Part shown: positions 1 to 7,181 of the stretch, one piece after another
Position numbering within the stretch: the first letter of the stretch is position 1
Layout of the letters: each line of letters opens with the position of its first letter
NCBI GenBank assembly: GCA_045592165.1
Contig: JAZNUG010000080.1
Span: 1 to 12,303, forward strand
Reading direction: 5' to 3'
DNA: 12,303 bases
Source of the DNA: SFEL01 sp045592165
GTDB lineage: Bacteria; Bacillota; Clostridia; Christensenellales; CAG-138
The notes under the pieces: generated by a model
What the model saw: only the letters and a program-made list of their open reading frames with translations
What the model was told of the DNA's origin: nothing
Database searches by the model: none
Program-made: the position numbers and the translations under genes

Positions 1-1179
1 TGCCATTACGGGGAGATTGAACATAACGGCGGGGTTGTTCATCCAGGCGCCGCCTGCCACGTTAGTGCCGAGACCGTCAAGGGCGGAGGGCAGGCCTACG
101 ATGAAGGCGATAACGGCCATGGTGATGGTCATTTTCTTACGAGCAGGATCCTTGCCCTGAGCAACGCGCTTGTCGATGAGGTAAGCGGTGCAAACTTCCA
201 GCAGGGAGATGGAGGAAGTGATGGCGGCAATGAGAACCAGCAGGTAGAACATGAAGCCCATCAGGTTGCCGATGGTGCCGCCCATACCCTGGAGGAATAC
301 GGTCTGCATGGTGTTGAACAGCAGGCCGGGGCCGGCGCCGTATTCCATGCCGTATGCAGCACAAGCGGGCAGGATGGCCATACCGGACATCAGAGCTACG
401 CAGGTGTCGGACAGGGGGATGATGATGGAGTTGCAGTTCAGGTTCTCCTTCTTGGACAGGTAGGAACCGTAGGTGATCATGCAGCCCATACCAAGGGAGA
501 GGGAGAAGAACATCTGACCTGCGGCGGTCTTCAGAACGGTGAAGAAGTTGCTGAAGAGGTAGCCGAAGTCGGGGATCCACATGTACTTGTAGCCTTCGGC
601 TGCGCCGGGCTGGCAAGCTACGTAGACGATGATGGCCAACATCATTACAAACAGCGCGGGCATAGCGATGGAAGAGAACTTCTCGATACCGCCGGAAATA
701 CCGCCCATAACGATAACGATGTTGATCAGCATGAAGATGGCGTAGAAGCCCAGCATGCCGGGCATGTTGGCGATCCATGCGCCGAAGAAGCCGTCAACGC
801 CGAAGCCGGTGCCGCCGAACAGGTTGAGCAGGAAGCCCAGCATGTAGCGCAGAACGATGCCGCCCAGAACGCTGTAGAAGCCTACAATGATGAAACCGGA
901 GGCAACGCCCATGTAGCCGATCCAGGTGTACTTCTTGGCCAGGGATGCGTAAGCGCCTACGGCACCCATGCCGGTCTTGCGGCCGATGGCCAGCTCACCC
1001 AGCATGCAGGTAATACCTACTGTAGCTACCAGAACCAGGTATACCAGCACGAAGGCGCCGCCGCCGTTGGCGCCGCACTTATAGGGGAAGCCCCAGATGT
1101 TGCCGAGACCTACTGCGGAACCTACAGCTGCCATGAGGAAGCCAAACGTGGAACCCCATTGTTCTCTGTTGTTTTCCAT
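1..1179 (-). CDS. Sodium:neurotransmitter symporter (NSS/SNF) family transporter, partial
   Basis: Sodium-coupled amino acid importer in the inner membrane (LeuT/MhsT/TnaT family). The gene starts at ATG 1179, preceded by AGGAGG with good spacing, and runs off the left edge: 393 codons are present of a usual 440-510, so the last transmembrane helices are missing. Visible family marks are the TM1 stretch AVGLGNIWGFPY (residues 22-33), the glycine-rich NGGGAF that follows, FSLSLGMG in TM6 (225-232), a GAGPGLLF segment (281-288) and TSSISLLEV in TM8 (321-329), where sodium site 2 lies. N27 and A22 match LeuT sodium-site positions. Unusually, residue 30 is Gly where most members have Arg (GNIWRFPY; LeuT R30). 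Substrate cannot be read from sequence; many bacterial members carry tryptophan, tyrosine or other hydrophobic amino acids, which would fit the catabolic operon at 3470-9168, but the gene has its own promoter. Confidence 0.93.
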   Translation of the reverse strand, partial: MENNREQWGSTFGFLMAAVGSAVGLGNIWGFPYKCGANGGGAFVLVYLVLVATVGITCMLGELAIGRKTGMGAVGAYASLAKKYTWIGYMGVASGFIIVGFYSVLGGIVLRYMLGFLLNLFGGTGFGVDGFFGAWIANMPGMLGFYAIFMLINIVIVMGGISGGIEKFSSIAMPALFVMMLAIIVYVACQPGAAEGYKYMWIPDFGYLFSNFFTVLKTAAGQMFFSLSLGMGCMITYGSYLSKKENLNCNSIIIPLSDTCVALMSGMAILPACAAYGMEYGAGPGLLFNTMQTVFLQGMGGTIGNLMGFMFYLLVLIAAITSSISLLEVCTAYLIDKRVAQGKDPARKKMTITMAVIAFIVGLPSALDGLGTNVAGGAWMNNPAVMFNLPVMA

Positions 1180-1220
1180 AAAGAATCCTCCTATGAAATG
1201 ATTGATATAAAATTTACATA

Positions 1221-1246
1221 TTTGCAAGGACGGTGACACCTGCAAA
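1221..1246 (-). promoter_or_regulatory. Dyad in the NSS transporter leader (possible operator or hairpin)
   Basis: TTTGCA (1221-1226) and TGCAAA (1241-1246) form a perfect inverted repeat. It extends by GG/CC with one bulged base. An alternative inner palindrome, GGTGACACC, lies at 1232-1240. The dyad sits just downstream of the predicted transcription start, where a repressor or a leader hairpin could act. I do not recognise it as the site of a named regulator. Confidence 0.3.
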
Positions 1247-1255
1247 CTTTTCATT

Positions 1256-1284
1256 ACTTTATCATGCGAGAGGGCAAACGTCAA
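1256..1284 (-). promoter_or_regulatory. Probable sigma-A promoter of the NSS transporter gene
   Basis: On the minus strand, TTGACG (1284-1279) and TAAAGT (1261-1256) are separated by exactly 17 bp. The -35 matches the consensus in 5 of 6 bases and the -10 in 4 of 6. Transcription would begin near 1249, giving a leader of about 70 nt before the ATG at 1179. Predicted from sequence only. Confidence 0.5.
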
Positions 1285-1549
1285 CAAAATATGCGAATAA
1301 ATACACTAATTTTTTATAAGTATACAGAAACTGTTAAGAAATACCTAAAAGCTGTAAAGATGATTAACGCAGCGCGAATATTAATGCGGAATAATTGACA
1401 AAAATGCGACAATTAGGCATATTCTTACTCTATAATATGCATCCGATAGGGATAAAATGCTCTGGTATATGGACAGTGTACACAAAATACGGATAAAATA
1501 CCGGGTGTTTCGTTCGGATGGAGACAGTATACCGCATGTATATATGCGT

Positions 1550-1580
1550 ATAAAAATAAAGACCCATGCATAGGGTCTTT
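1550..1580 (-). terminator. Rho-independent terminator of alr
   Basis: Perfect 8-bp stem AAAGACCC/GGGTCTTT (1558-1565 with 1573-1580) and a 7-nt loop. In the minus direction it is followed by ATTTTTA. It starts 34 nt after the alr stop codon. The stem is symmetrical but the T-run is only good on the minus strand, so it should serve alr. Confidence 0.8.
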
Positions 1581-1613
1581 ACAAAATGTGAAAAAAATAA
1601 CACAAATATATCG

Positions 1614-2753
1614 TTATTCAGCTCCGTTTACGTATACGCGGGCTATTCTGGGGGTGATAAGGCAGGTAAGTTCATAGTTCAGAGTGCCGACCTTGGCGGC
1701 AACCTGCTCTGCAGTCATGCCTTTGCCGCCCCACAGGGATACTTCATCTCCGACTTTTATGCTGTCATCCCCTGTGATGTCTATCATGTGCATGTCCATG
1801 CAAATGCGGCCTATCTGAGGAAATTCACGTCCGTTGACTATATCATAGGAAGAATCCGATATGCGGCGGGGATGTCCGTCCGCATATCCGGCGGTGATCA
1901 CCGCCATGCGGGTGGGCTTATCCGTCTCGTATGTGCGGCCATAGCTGACAGATGCGCCGGCGGGCAGCTCCCTGATCTGGGCCACGCGGGATTTAAGGGT
2001 CATTACCGGCCTGAGGGGGCCGCTGCGGTGTATTCCGTCGGGATACATGCCATAAAGCATTATGCCCGCCCTTATCATATCAAAGTGGGAATCCGGATGA
2101 TTCATGGTTGCGGCGGTGTTGCCTGCATGGCGCAGGGCAGGGTGTATTCCTTTTGCGGCAAGGGCATCCAGCACAATACGGTAGTTTTCCAGCTGCCATT
2201 TGGTGTAGTCGTCCTGTTCCCGGGCGTCTGCCACGGAAAAATGGGTATAAACGCCGGTTGCGTTCAGCCCGGGCAGGGCGTATATACGCTCAATATCCTC
2301 TGCAGCGGCAAGGGCGGATTCCCTGCTCTGTGCATATATGCCTATACGGGACATGCCGGTATCCACCTTTATATGTACGTCTATGGTCACGCCGGCTTTA
2401 ACCGCCTCTGCGCTCAGGGCCCGTGCGCTGTCCATATCGTATACCGTCTGGGTGATATCGTACTGGGCAAGCTCTGCCGCGTATTCTGCAGGAGTGTAGC
2501 CCAGTATCAGCATGGGCCTGGTTATGCCGCCCCGGCGCAGCTCAATTGCCTCCGCAAGGCAGGCAACGGCAAAAAAGTCTGCTCCCAGCTTCTGCAGATG
2601 CAGGCCGCAGGGTATTGCACCGTGGCCGTATGCATTGGCCTTGATAACGCACATTACCTTTTTGCCTGTGCTTTTTGCTATATTGAAGTTATGTGTCATG
2701 GCGGCAAGGTCTATCTGTGCCCAGGCCCGCGCCGTGGGGTGTATACTGTTCAT
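1614..2753 (-). CDS. alr: Alanine racemase
   Basis: PLP-dependent cytoplasmic enzyme that interconverts L- and D-alanine and supplies D-alanine for peptidoglycan. The ATG at 2753 is chosen because AAGGAG lies about 8 nt upstream; a start at 2798 would add 15 unrelated residues. The product is 379 aa, normal for the family. The N-terminal TIM barrel carries the PLP lysine K38 in VIKANAYGHG and the substrate-carboxylate arginine R136 (MSRIG). The PLP-phosphate arginine is R228 in RAGIMLYG. The C-terminal beta domain supplies the catalytic tyrosine Y271 in SVSYGRTY, followed by GYADGHPRR and RICMD (316-320). All key residues are present, so it should be active. It is a single-gene unit with its own terminator, and its function is not obviously tied to its neighbours. 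Confidence 0.97.
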   Translation of the reverse strand: MNSIHPTARAWAQIDLAAMTHNFNIAKSTGKKVMCVIKANAYGHGAIPCGLHLQKLGADFFAVACLAEAIELRRGGITRPMLILGYTPAEYAAELAQYDITQTVYDMDSARALSAEAVKAGVTIDVHIKVDTGMSRIGIYAQSRESALAAAEDIERIYALPGLNATGVYTHFSVADAREQDDYTKWQLENYRIVLDALAAKGIHPALRHAGNTAATMNHPDSHFDMIRAGIMLYGMYPDGIHRSGPLRPVMTLKSRVAQIRELPAGASVSYGRTYETDKPTRMAVITAGYADGHPRRISDSSYDIVNGREFPQIGRICMDMHMIDITGDDSIKVGDEVSLWGGKGMTAEQVAAKVGTLNYELTCLITPRIARVYVNGAE

Positions 2754-2815
2754 GGTTGTCTCCTTGATGGACAAATTGTGGAATAGTACATGCAACACAT
2801 CCTATTCCATTTTAT

Positions 2816-2844
2816 ATTTTAGCCCAATGGGGGATGTTGTGCAA
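2816..2844 (-). promoter_or_regulatory. Candidate promoter of alr
   Basis: On the minus strand, TTGCAC (2844-2839) and TAAAAT (2821-2816) are 17 bp apart. The -10 matches the consensus in 5 of 6 bases and the -35 in only 3 of 6. Transcription would start near 2809, giving a leader of about 56 nt. It is divergent from the promoter at 2897-2905. Confidence 0.35.
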
Positions 2845-2896
2845 TATGGGGCAAAAAAGGTTAACATAATGGTAAATATTATGCTGAGACGCCGTA

Positions 2897-2905
2897 TGGT
2901 ATAAT
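2897..2905 (+). promoter_or_regulatory. Extended -10 promoter of the LURP-one-related gene
   Basis: TGGTATAAT is a perfect TGn extension joined to a perfect TATAAT (2900-2905). No good -35 is seen at the normal distance, which is typical of extended -10 promoters. Transcription would start near 2912, about 25 nt before the ATG at 2937, with AAAGGAG in between. Confidence 0.6.
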
Positions 2906-2936
2906 TGAGCTGACAGTGAGGAAAGGAGATGTATAT

Positions 2937-3410
2937 ATGAAGCTTCTTTTTAAGCAAAGGATGTTTTCCTGGTTTGACAGCTATGACATATATAATGAAG
3001 CGGGAGAAACCCTGTATACCGTAAAAGGAAAGCTTGCATGGGGACACCTTCTTAAAATATACGATGCTGCGGGCAGAGAGGCGGGCACCGTCAAGCAGAA
3101 AATGCTTACATGGCTGCCAAAATTTGAAATGTATCTGGGCAGCCAATATCTGGGCTGCATAAGCAAGGAATTTACTCTTTTCAGCCACAAATACAATATT
3201 GACTGCAACGGATGGCATATTGACGGAGACTGGCTTGGCTGGGATTATTCCGTTGCGGACAGTTCGGGGCGTACGGTTGCGCGGATATCAAAGGAACTAT
3301 GGAACTGGACGGACACCTATGTGATAGATGTGCACGAGCCGGCGGATGCCCTGTGCGTTCTTATGCTGGTGCTGGCCATAGATGCGGAAAAATGCTCAAA
3401 CAGCAAATAG
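2937..3410 (+). CDS. LURP-one-related (LOR, tubby-like fold) family protein
   Basis: Small soluble protein of 157 aa, the usual size for bacterial members of the LOR/DUF567 family (YxjI-like). Start ATG 2937 is fixed by GAAAGGAG eight nt upstream; an upstream in-frame ATG at 2916 falls before that site. The sequence shows the family's pattern of short beta strands around a central hydrophobic helix: an opening with a basic-aromatic strand (KLLFKQRMFSWFDSYDIYN, 2-20), repeated strand-turn units such as YDAAGREAG (42-50) and DSSGRTVARISKELW (108-122), then DTYVIDV (126-132) and a hydrophobic C-terminal helix LCVLMLVLAID (139-149). No signal peptide or catalytic motif is seen. Plant members respond to pathogens and the fold resembles tubby and scramblase domains; bacterial function is unknown. 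It is a monocistronic gene between two oppositely directed units. Confidence 0.75.
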   Translation: MKLLFKQRMFSWFDSYDIYNEAGETLYTVKGKLAWGHLLKIYDAAGREAGTVKQKMLTWLPKFEMYLGSQYLGCISKEFTLFSHKYNIDCNGWHIDGDWLGWDYSVADSSGRTVARISKELWNWTDTYVIDVHEPADALCVLMLVLAIDAEKCSNSK

Positions 3411-3424
3411 ACAGCGGAACATAC

Positions 3425-3457
3425 AAAAAACGGAAAGCATTGCGCTTTCCGTTTTTT
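3425..3457. terminator. Bidirectional rho-independent terminator between the LOR gene and the aminotransferase operon
   Basis: A perfect 14-bp inverted repeat (3425-3438 with 3444-3457) has the core CGGAAAGC/GCTTTCCG, a 5-nt loop and A6/T6 flanks, so each strand has a U-run after the stem. It lies 14 nt after the LOR stop and 12 nt after the aminotransferase stop, so it ends both convergent units. Confidence 0.93.
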
Positions 3458-3469
3458 ATGTTTGTCGGT

Positions 3470-4666
3470 TTATTTTGCGTTCTTTACTTCTTCCATCAGC
3501 GCCTTGAAGGCGGGGAGGGAGCGCTTGATCATCTCGGTATCCACGCAGTAGGAAGCGCGCAGATATTCGCGGCAGCCGAAGCCTTCGCCGGGAACGATAA
3601 GCAGATTGTGCTTCTTGGCCATTTCAGAGAAGGCATTGCCGTCGCCGTTGGGAGCCTTGAAGAACAGATAGAATGCTCCATCGGGATGTACGCACTCGTA
3701 GCCCATTTCGGTGAGGGCGTTGTACAGCAGAGCGCGGTTGGTCTCGTATGCTGTCAGGTCAGGCATCAGGTGAGCGCAGCGGGCGATAACGCGCTGAACT
3801 ACTGCGGGAGCGCATACATAGCCGCATACGCGGGCAGCGCCGGAGGTGGCATCGCATACGTCGTCGAAGTTTTCCATGCAGTCAGGTACCATCATGTAGC
3901 CCAGACGGTCGCCGGGGATGGAGAGGGACTTGCTGTAGGAATAGCAGATGATGGTATTGGGGTAGATATCGGGTACATAGGGAACCTCGATATCGCCATA
4001 AACCAGCTCGCGGTAGGGCTCATCAGAGATGATGTAGATGGTATGGCCGTACTCTGCGCTTTTCTCGGTAAGCAGCTTTGCCAGCTTCTCGAGGGTTTCG
4101 CGGGTGAGGATAGCGCCGGAGGGGTTGTTGGGAGAGTTGATGATTACGCAGCGGGTATTGGGGGTCAGTGCCTTTTCAAGCTCCGGGAAGTTGATCTGGA
4201 ATTTATCCATATCGGGGGGCACGATAACCTGCTTCATGCCTGCGCTGTCGATAAAGCAGCTGTATTCGGGGAAGAAGGGGGCAAAGCAGATGGCTTCGCT
4301 TTCCTTATCCACGGCAAATGCCTTTATGGAGGAGATGAGGGCAGCAGCCGCGCCGCAGGTGATGTAGAAATTGCGGCGGGTAAAGGTACGGCCCATGCGC
4401 TCGCTGAGGGCCTTGGCAATGGCGTCGCGAGCATCGTTGCTGCCTACGGCGCTGGTGTAGCCGTGTACCATCAGGGGAGACTCGGTTTGGATAACATCTA
4501 TAAAGGCCTGCTTCAGCTCTTCGGGAGGGGGAGTGCTGGGATTGCCTATGCTGAAATCGTATACGTTTTCGGGGCCAACTATGGCGGCCTGCTGCTTGCC
4601 GTATTCAAACAGTTCGCGGATGCTGCTGCGCACACGGCCGTACTTCAATACATACTGATTTACCAT
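3470..4666 (-). CDS. Class I/II PLP-dependent aminotransferase, probably feeding IorAB
   Basis: Fold-type I aminotransferase of 398 aa, normal for the aspartate/aromatic family. Start ATG 4666 follows AAAGGAG at good spacing. Residue marks: GNPSTPPP (41-48) near the N-terminal substrate loop; SPNNPSG (178-184), whose Asn contacts PLP; SDEPY (214-218) with D215 on the pyridine nitrogen; SYSKSLSIPGDRLGY (243-257) with Schiff-base lysine K246 and phosphate-binding R254; and R370 in YLRASY, which should bind the substrate carboxylate. All catalytic residues are present. Its place behind buk-ptb-iorAB suggests it makes the 2-keto acid for IorAB, with 2-oxoglutarate as amino acceptor. Motifs do not settle the side chain it accepts; aromatic is an inference from context. 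A 135-bp gap with a strong hairpin separates it from iorB, so its expression may be lower than or partly separate from the others. Confidence 0.9.
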   Translation of the reverse strand: MVNQYVLKYGRVRSSIRELFEYGKQQAAIVGPENVYDFSIGNPSTPPPEELKQAFIDVIQTESPLMVHGYTSAVGSNDARDAIAKALSERMGRTFTRRNFYITCGAAAALISSIKAFAVDKESEAICFAPFFPEYSCFIDSAGMKQVIVPPDMDKFQINFPELEKALTPNTRCVIINSPNNPSGAILTRETLEKLAKLLTEKSAEYGHTIYIISDEPYRELVYGDIEVPYVPDIYPNTIICYSYSKSLSIPGDRLGYMMVPDCMENFDDVCDATSGAARVCGYVCAPAVVQRVIARCAHLMPDLTAYETNRALLYNALTEMGYECVHPDGAFYLFFKAPNGDGNAFSEMAKKHNLLIVPGEGFGCREYLRASYCVDTEMIKRSLPAFKALMEEVKNAK

Positions 4667-4764
4667 ATGGAGCTCCTTTCATATTGAGGATTATTAAAGA
4701 AGGTAATTTATTTTATGGGCAGGAGAATGGGACTGCCTGATTTGTATGCGATATGTTGGTATAA

Positions 4765-4787
4765 GGGGCATGGCAGAGCCATGCCCC
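4765..4787 (-). terminator. Intercistronic hairpin between iorB and the aminotransferase (attenuator or processing site)
   Basis: Perfect 10-bp stem GGGGCATGGC/GCCATGCCCC (4765-4774 with 4778-4787) and a 3-nt loop, 15 nt after the iorB stop codon. The minus-strand tail is only TTATACC, so it would end transcription poorly. It more likely lets some transcription through or protects the upstream mRNA. I see no convincing promoter between it and the aminotransferase start. Confidence 0.5.
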
Positions 4788-4801
4788 ATTAAGAGTGTTA
4801 T

Positions 4802-5374
4802 TTAGCCGTTGTAGCCTGCGCGGAAAGCCTTGAGGTTCAGCTCAAGGATGGCGGGCTTCATTTCCTGACGCATGATTTCTTCCCAGTCGATATCGGTCAT
4901 GCCGAGGGCCTTGACCATTGCGCCGAAGAGAACGATATTCATGCAGCGGGCATTGCCCAGCTCGATAGCGATATCGCCGGCCTTGATAGCGATGGTATTG
5001 AAGGCCTCGGATACGGCTTCCAGAGTGCCCTGGGGATACTCTGCCATGCCGGAGGCAACGCTCATGGGAACGATCTCGTAGTCGTTTACAACTACGGTTG
5101 CATCGGGCTTGAGGAATTCAACATAGCGTACGGCTTCCATTTTTTCAAAGGCAACCATAATATCAGCCTCGCCGCGGCCAATGATGGGGGAATATACCTT
5201 CTCGCCGAAGCGTACCTGAGTGGATACGCTGCCGCCGCGCTGTGCCATGCCGTGGACCTCGCTCATCTTGACATCATAACCTGCCTGGATGAGGCCCTTG
5301 GTGAGGATCTTGCTGACCAGGATAGCGCCCTGGCCGCCTACGCCGGTTAAAAGAATGCTGGTAACTTTGCTCAT
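4802..5374 (-). CDS. iorB: Indolepyruvate:ferredoxin oxidoreductase, beta subunit
   Basis: Small subunit of the cytoplasmic thiamine-diphosphate enzyme that decarboxylates aryl-pyruvates to aryl-acetyl-CoA. The 190-aa product is one pyruvate:ferredoxin oxidoreductase gamma-type domain: an N-terminal nucleotide-type loop GVGGQG (11-16), then SEVHGMAQRGGSVSTQVRFG (38-57), both hallmarks of IorB. Length is normal. Two starts are possible: ATG 5374, preceded by AGGTGA six nt upstream, and GTG 5383, preceded by AAAGGA. The ATG is preferred because the AGGTGA site is well placed and the product then begins MSKVTS. The iorA stop is at 5387-5389, so the two genes are only 12 nt apart, as expected for translationally coupled subunits in 1:1 amounts. 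Confidence 0.95.
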   Translation of the reverse strand: MSKVTSILLTGVGGQGAILVSKILTKGLIQAGYDVKMSEVHGMAQRGGSVSTQVRFGEKVYSPIIGRGEADIMVAFEKMEAVRYVEFLKPDATVVVNDYEIVPMSVASGMAEYPQGTLEAVSEAFNTIAIKAGDIAIELGNARCMNIVLFGAMVKALGMTDIDWEEIMRQEMKPAILELNLKAFRAGYNG

Positions 5375-5386
5375 GTTCTTCACCTG

Positions 5387-7129
5387 TTATTTCCTTTCTA
5401 TGGCGCCGAAGGGGCAGGCCTGACCGCAAACATTGCAGCCAACGCAGAGGGTCTGGTCGATGTGGGCCTTGCCATCCTTGAAGAAGATGGCGGAGCAGCC
5501 AACCTTAAGGCACATCTTGCAGGACCTGCACTTGTCCTTATCAACTTCGCACTTGCTCAGATCATGCTTTACCTTCTTGAGCAGCAGGCAGGGACGGCGG
5601 GTGATGATGGCGGCGGGGACTTCGCTTGCCAGTGCATCGTCAACGGCCTTCTGCATTGCCTTAAGATCCTGAGGATCTACGATAATGATGTTTTCAAAGC
5701 CGCAGGCGCGGAGAATATTTTCGGGGCGGATTACGGGAGCGGGCTTGCCCATGAGGGTTTCGCCGCTGCCGGGATTATCCTGCTGGCCGGTCATGCCGGT
5801 GATGGAGTTATCCAGTACGCAGGGGATAACGTTGCCCATGTTGTAGATCATGTCGATGGCGCCGGTGATGCCGCTGTGGAAGAAGGTGGAATCGCCAACA
5901 ACGCCGAATACCTTCTTGCCGGTCTGCTTGGTCACTTCGAATGCCTTTGCCATACCCATTGCAACGGAGAAACCGCCGCCCATGCAGACTACGGAGTCAA
6001 GGGCGTTGAGGGGATATGCGCAGCCAAGAGTGTAGCAGCCGATATCGCCGCAGATGACGAAATCCTTGCCCTTGCTCATGGTGTAGAAGAAACCGCGATG
6101 GGGGCAGCCGGGGCACAGGGAAGCGGGACGGGATACGGCCTTTACGGGCAGGGTCTTGAATTCGGGCTCATTGCCGAATACCATAGTGCGAACCTTCTCG
6201 GGATTCAGCTCGTACATATTGGAGATGAGCTCCTTGCCTACGCACTGAATGCCGGCGGCCTTGATCTGCTCTTCCATGAAGGGCTCAAGCTCTTCTACGA
6301 TGTAGAGCTTTTCTACCTTGGAGGCAAATTCCTTGATGAGGCCCATGGGCAGGGGATTGGTGAGACCCAGCTTCAGGAAGGAGGTATCCTCGGGGAAGGC
6401 TTCCTTGGCGTACTGATAGGCGATGGAGGCGGTGATAACGCCAACCTTGGAGCCATTCAGTTCCATCTTGTTGAGGGGGCAGGTGTTGCCGTACTCTGCA
6501 AGCTCAGCAAGCTTCTGCTCCAGCTTGGGATGGTTCAGCTTGGCCTGGGCGGGGGTGCAGATGTATTTCATATTGCGCTTGTACTCAAGGGGAGCAACCT
6601 CGGTGCGCTCGCCGAATTCAACAAGGCTCTTGCTGTGGCATACGCGGGTGGTTACGCGGTAAAGTACAGGCAGATCAAACTTTTCGGAGATCTCGTAAGC
6701 GGCCTTCATGAAGTCCTTGCACTCCTGGCTGTCAGAGGGCTCTACCATGGGCATCTTTGCAGCGCGGGCATAGTAGCGGTTATCCTGCTCGTTCTGGGAG
6801 GAATGCATATCGGGGTCATCGGCGGATACGATAACGAAGCCTGCGCCGATTCCGTTATAGGTGGCGGTGAAGATGGGGTCGGCGGCTACGTTTACGCCAA
6901 CGTGCTTCATGGCGCACAGGGAGCGAACGCCTGCAATGGATGCGCCGTAGGCTACCTCGGTGGCAACCTTCTCGTTGGGGGCCCATTCGCAATACAGGTC
7001 ATCCCTGTACAGGGGCAGGTTTTCGAATATCTCGGTGCTGGGGGTACCGGGGTAGGCAGCGCCCACCACCAGGCCGGCTTCGTAGGCACCGCGTGCGGCG
7101 GCCTCGTTGCCCGTCATAAGATGTTTCAT
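5387..7129 (-). CDS. iorA: Indolepyruvate:ferredoxin oxidoreductase, alpha subunit
   Basis: Catalytic subunit of 580 aa, within the usual range. It converts a 2-keto acid (indolepyruvate, phenylpyruvate, 4-hydroxyphenylpyruvate) plus CoA to acyl-CoA and CO2, with reduction of ferredoxin. The start ATG 7129 follows GAGGTGG. Domain order: N-terminal pyrimidine-binding domain (1-170; GNEAAARGAYEAG at 7-19, YPGTPSTEI at 26-34); middle domain (about 225-310); CPGCPHRG (339-346); thiamine-diphosphate domain with GDSTFFHSG (412-420) and the metal/diphosphate Asn region LDNSITGMTGQQ (439-450). The C-terminal ferredoxin domain has two [4Fe-4S] motifs: C534/C537/C540/C545 and C562/C565/C568/C572. The four-residue spacing before C545 (KVGC) is the form I recall for Ior enzymes. 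It is complete and should be oxygen-sensitive. It lies between ptb (52-nt gap) and iorB. Confidence 0.97.
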   Translation of the reverse strand: MKHLMTGNEAAARGAYEAGLVVGAAYPGTPSTEIFENLPLYRDDLYCEWAPNEKVATEVAYGASIAGVRSLCAMKHVGVNVAADPIFTATYNGIGAGFVIVSADDPDMHSSQNEQDNRYYARAAKMPMVEPSDSQECKDFMKAAYEISEKFDLPVLYRVTTRVCHSKSLVEFGERTEVAPLEYKRNMKYICTPAQAKLNHPKLEQKLAELAEYGNTCPLNKMELNGSKVGVITASIAYQYAKEAFPEDTSFLKLGLTNPLPMGLIKEFASKVEKLYIVEELEPFMEEQIKAAGIQCVGKELISNMYELNPEKVRTMVFGNEPEFKTLPVKAVSRPASLCPGCPHRGFFYTMSKGKDFVICGDIGCYTLGCAYPLNALDSVVCMGGGFSVAMGMAKAFEVTKQTGKKVFGVVGDSTFFHSGITGAIDMIYNMGNVIPCVLDNSITGMTGQQDNPGSGETLMGKPAPVIRPENILRACGFENIIIVDPQDLKAMQKAVDDALASEVPAAIITRRPCLLLKKVKHDLSKCEVDKDKCRSCKMCLKVGCSAIFFKDGKAHIDQTLCVGCNVCGQACPFGAIERK

Positions 7130-7181
7130 TTAGTCCACCTCTTTCATTAAATATGGGTCGTATTGGGTAATATAGAGTAAG

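Larger units (their letters stand above)
1180..1613. other. 434-bp intergenic region without a gene
   Basis: This AT-rich gap between the 3' end of alr and the start of the NSS gene holds no credible coding sequence on either strand. It contains the NSS promoter, its leader dyad and the alr terminator. It also has a plus-strand TATAAT at 1431-1436 with a poorly spaced GCGACA upstream (1406-1411, 19-bp spacer), and a small hairpin, CGCAT/ATGCG, around 1533-1549. A short non-coding plus-strand transcript ending at the 1558-1580 hairpin is possible but unsupported. Confidence 0.6.

Noticed and set aside
137..778. Minus-strand open frame of 213 codons rich in Arg and His
   Set aside because: It is an out-of-frame reading of the NSS transporter, whose true frame runs unbroken from 1179 to 1.
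1566..2786. Long plus-strand open frame opposite alr (406 codons)
   Set aside because: It is the mirror of alr, which has all catalytic motifs and a good ribosome binding site. The plus frame has no recognisable domain and a Cys/Tyr/Gly-rich composition typical of antisense readings.
2802..3218. Minus-strand open frame of 138 codons upstream of alr
   Set aside because: It covers the LOR gene and its promoter on the opposite strand and resembles no protein family.
3299..4687. Long plus-strand open frame opposite the aminotransferase (462 codons)
   Set aside because: It overlaps the real gene fully on the opposite strand, begins inside the LOR gene, crosses a bidirectional terminator and shows no motif.
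5462..7150. Long plus-strand open frame opposite iorA (562 codons)
   Set aside because: It arises from the codon bias of iorA, whose thiamine and iron-sulfur motifs are unmistakable.
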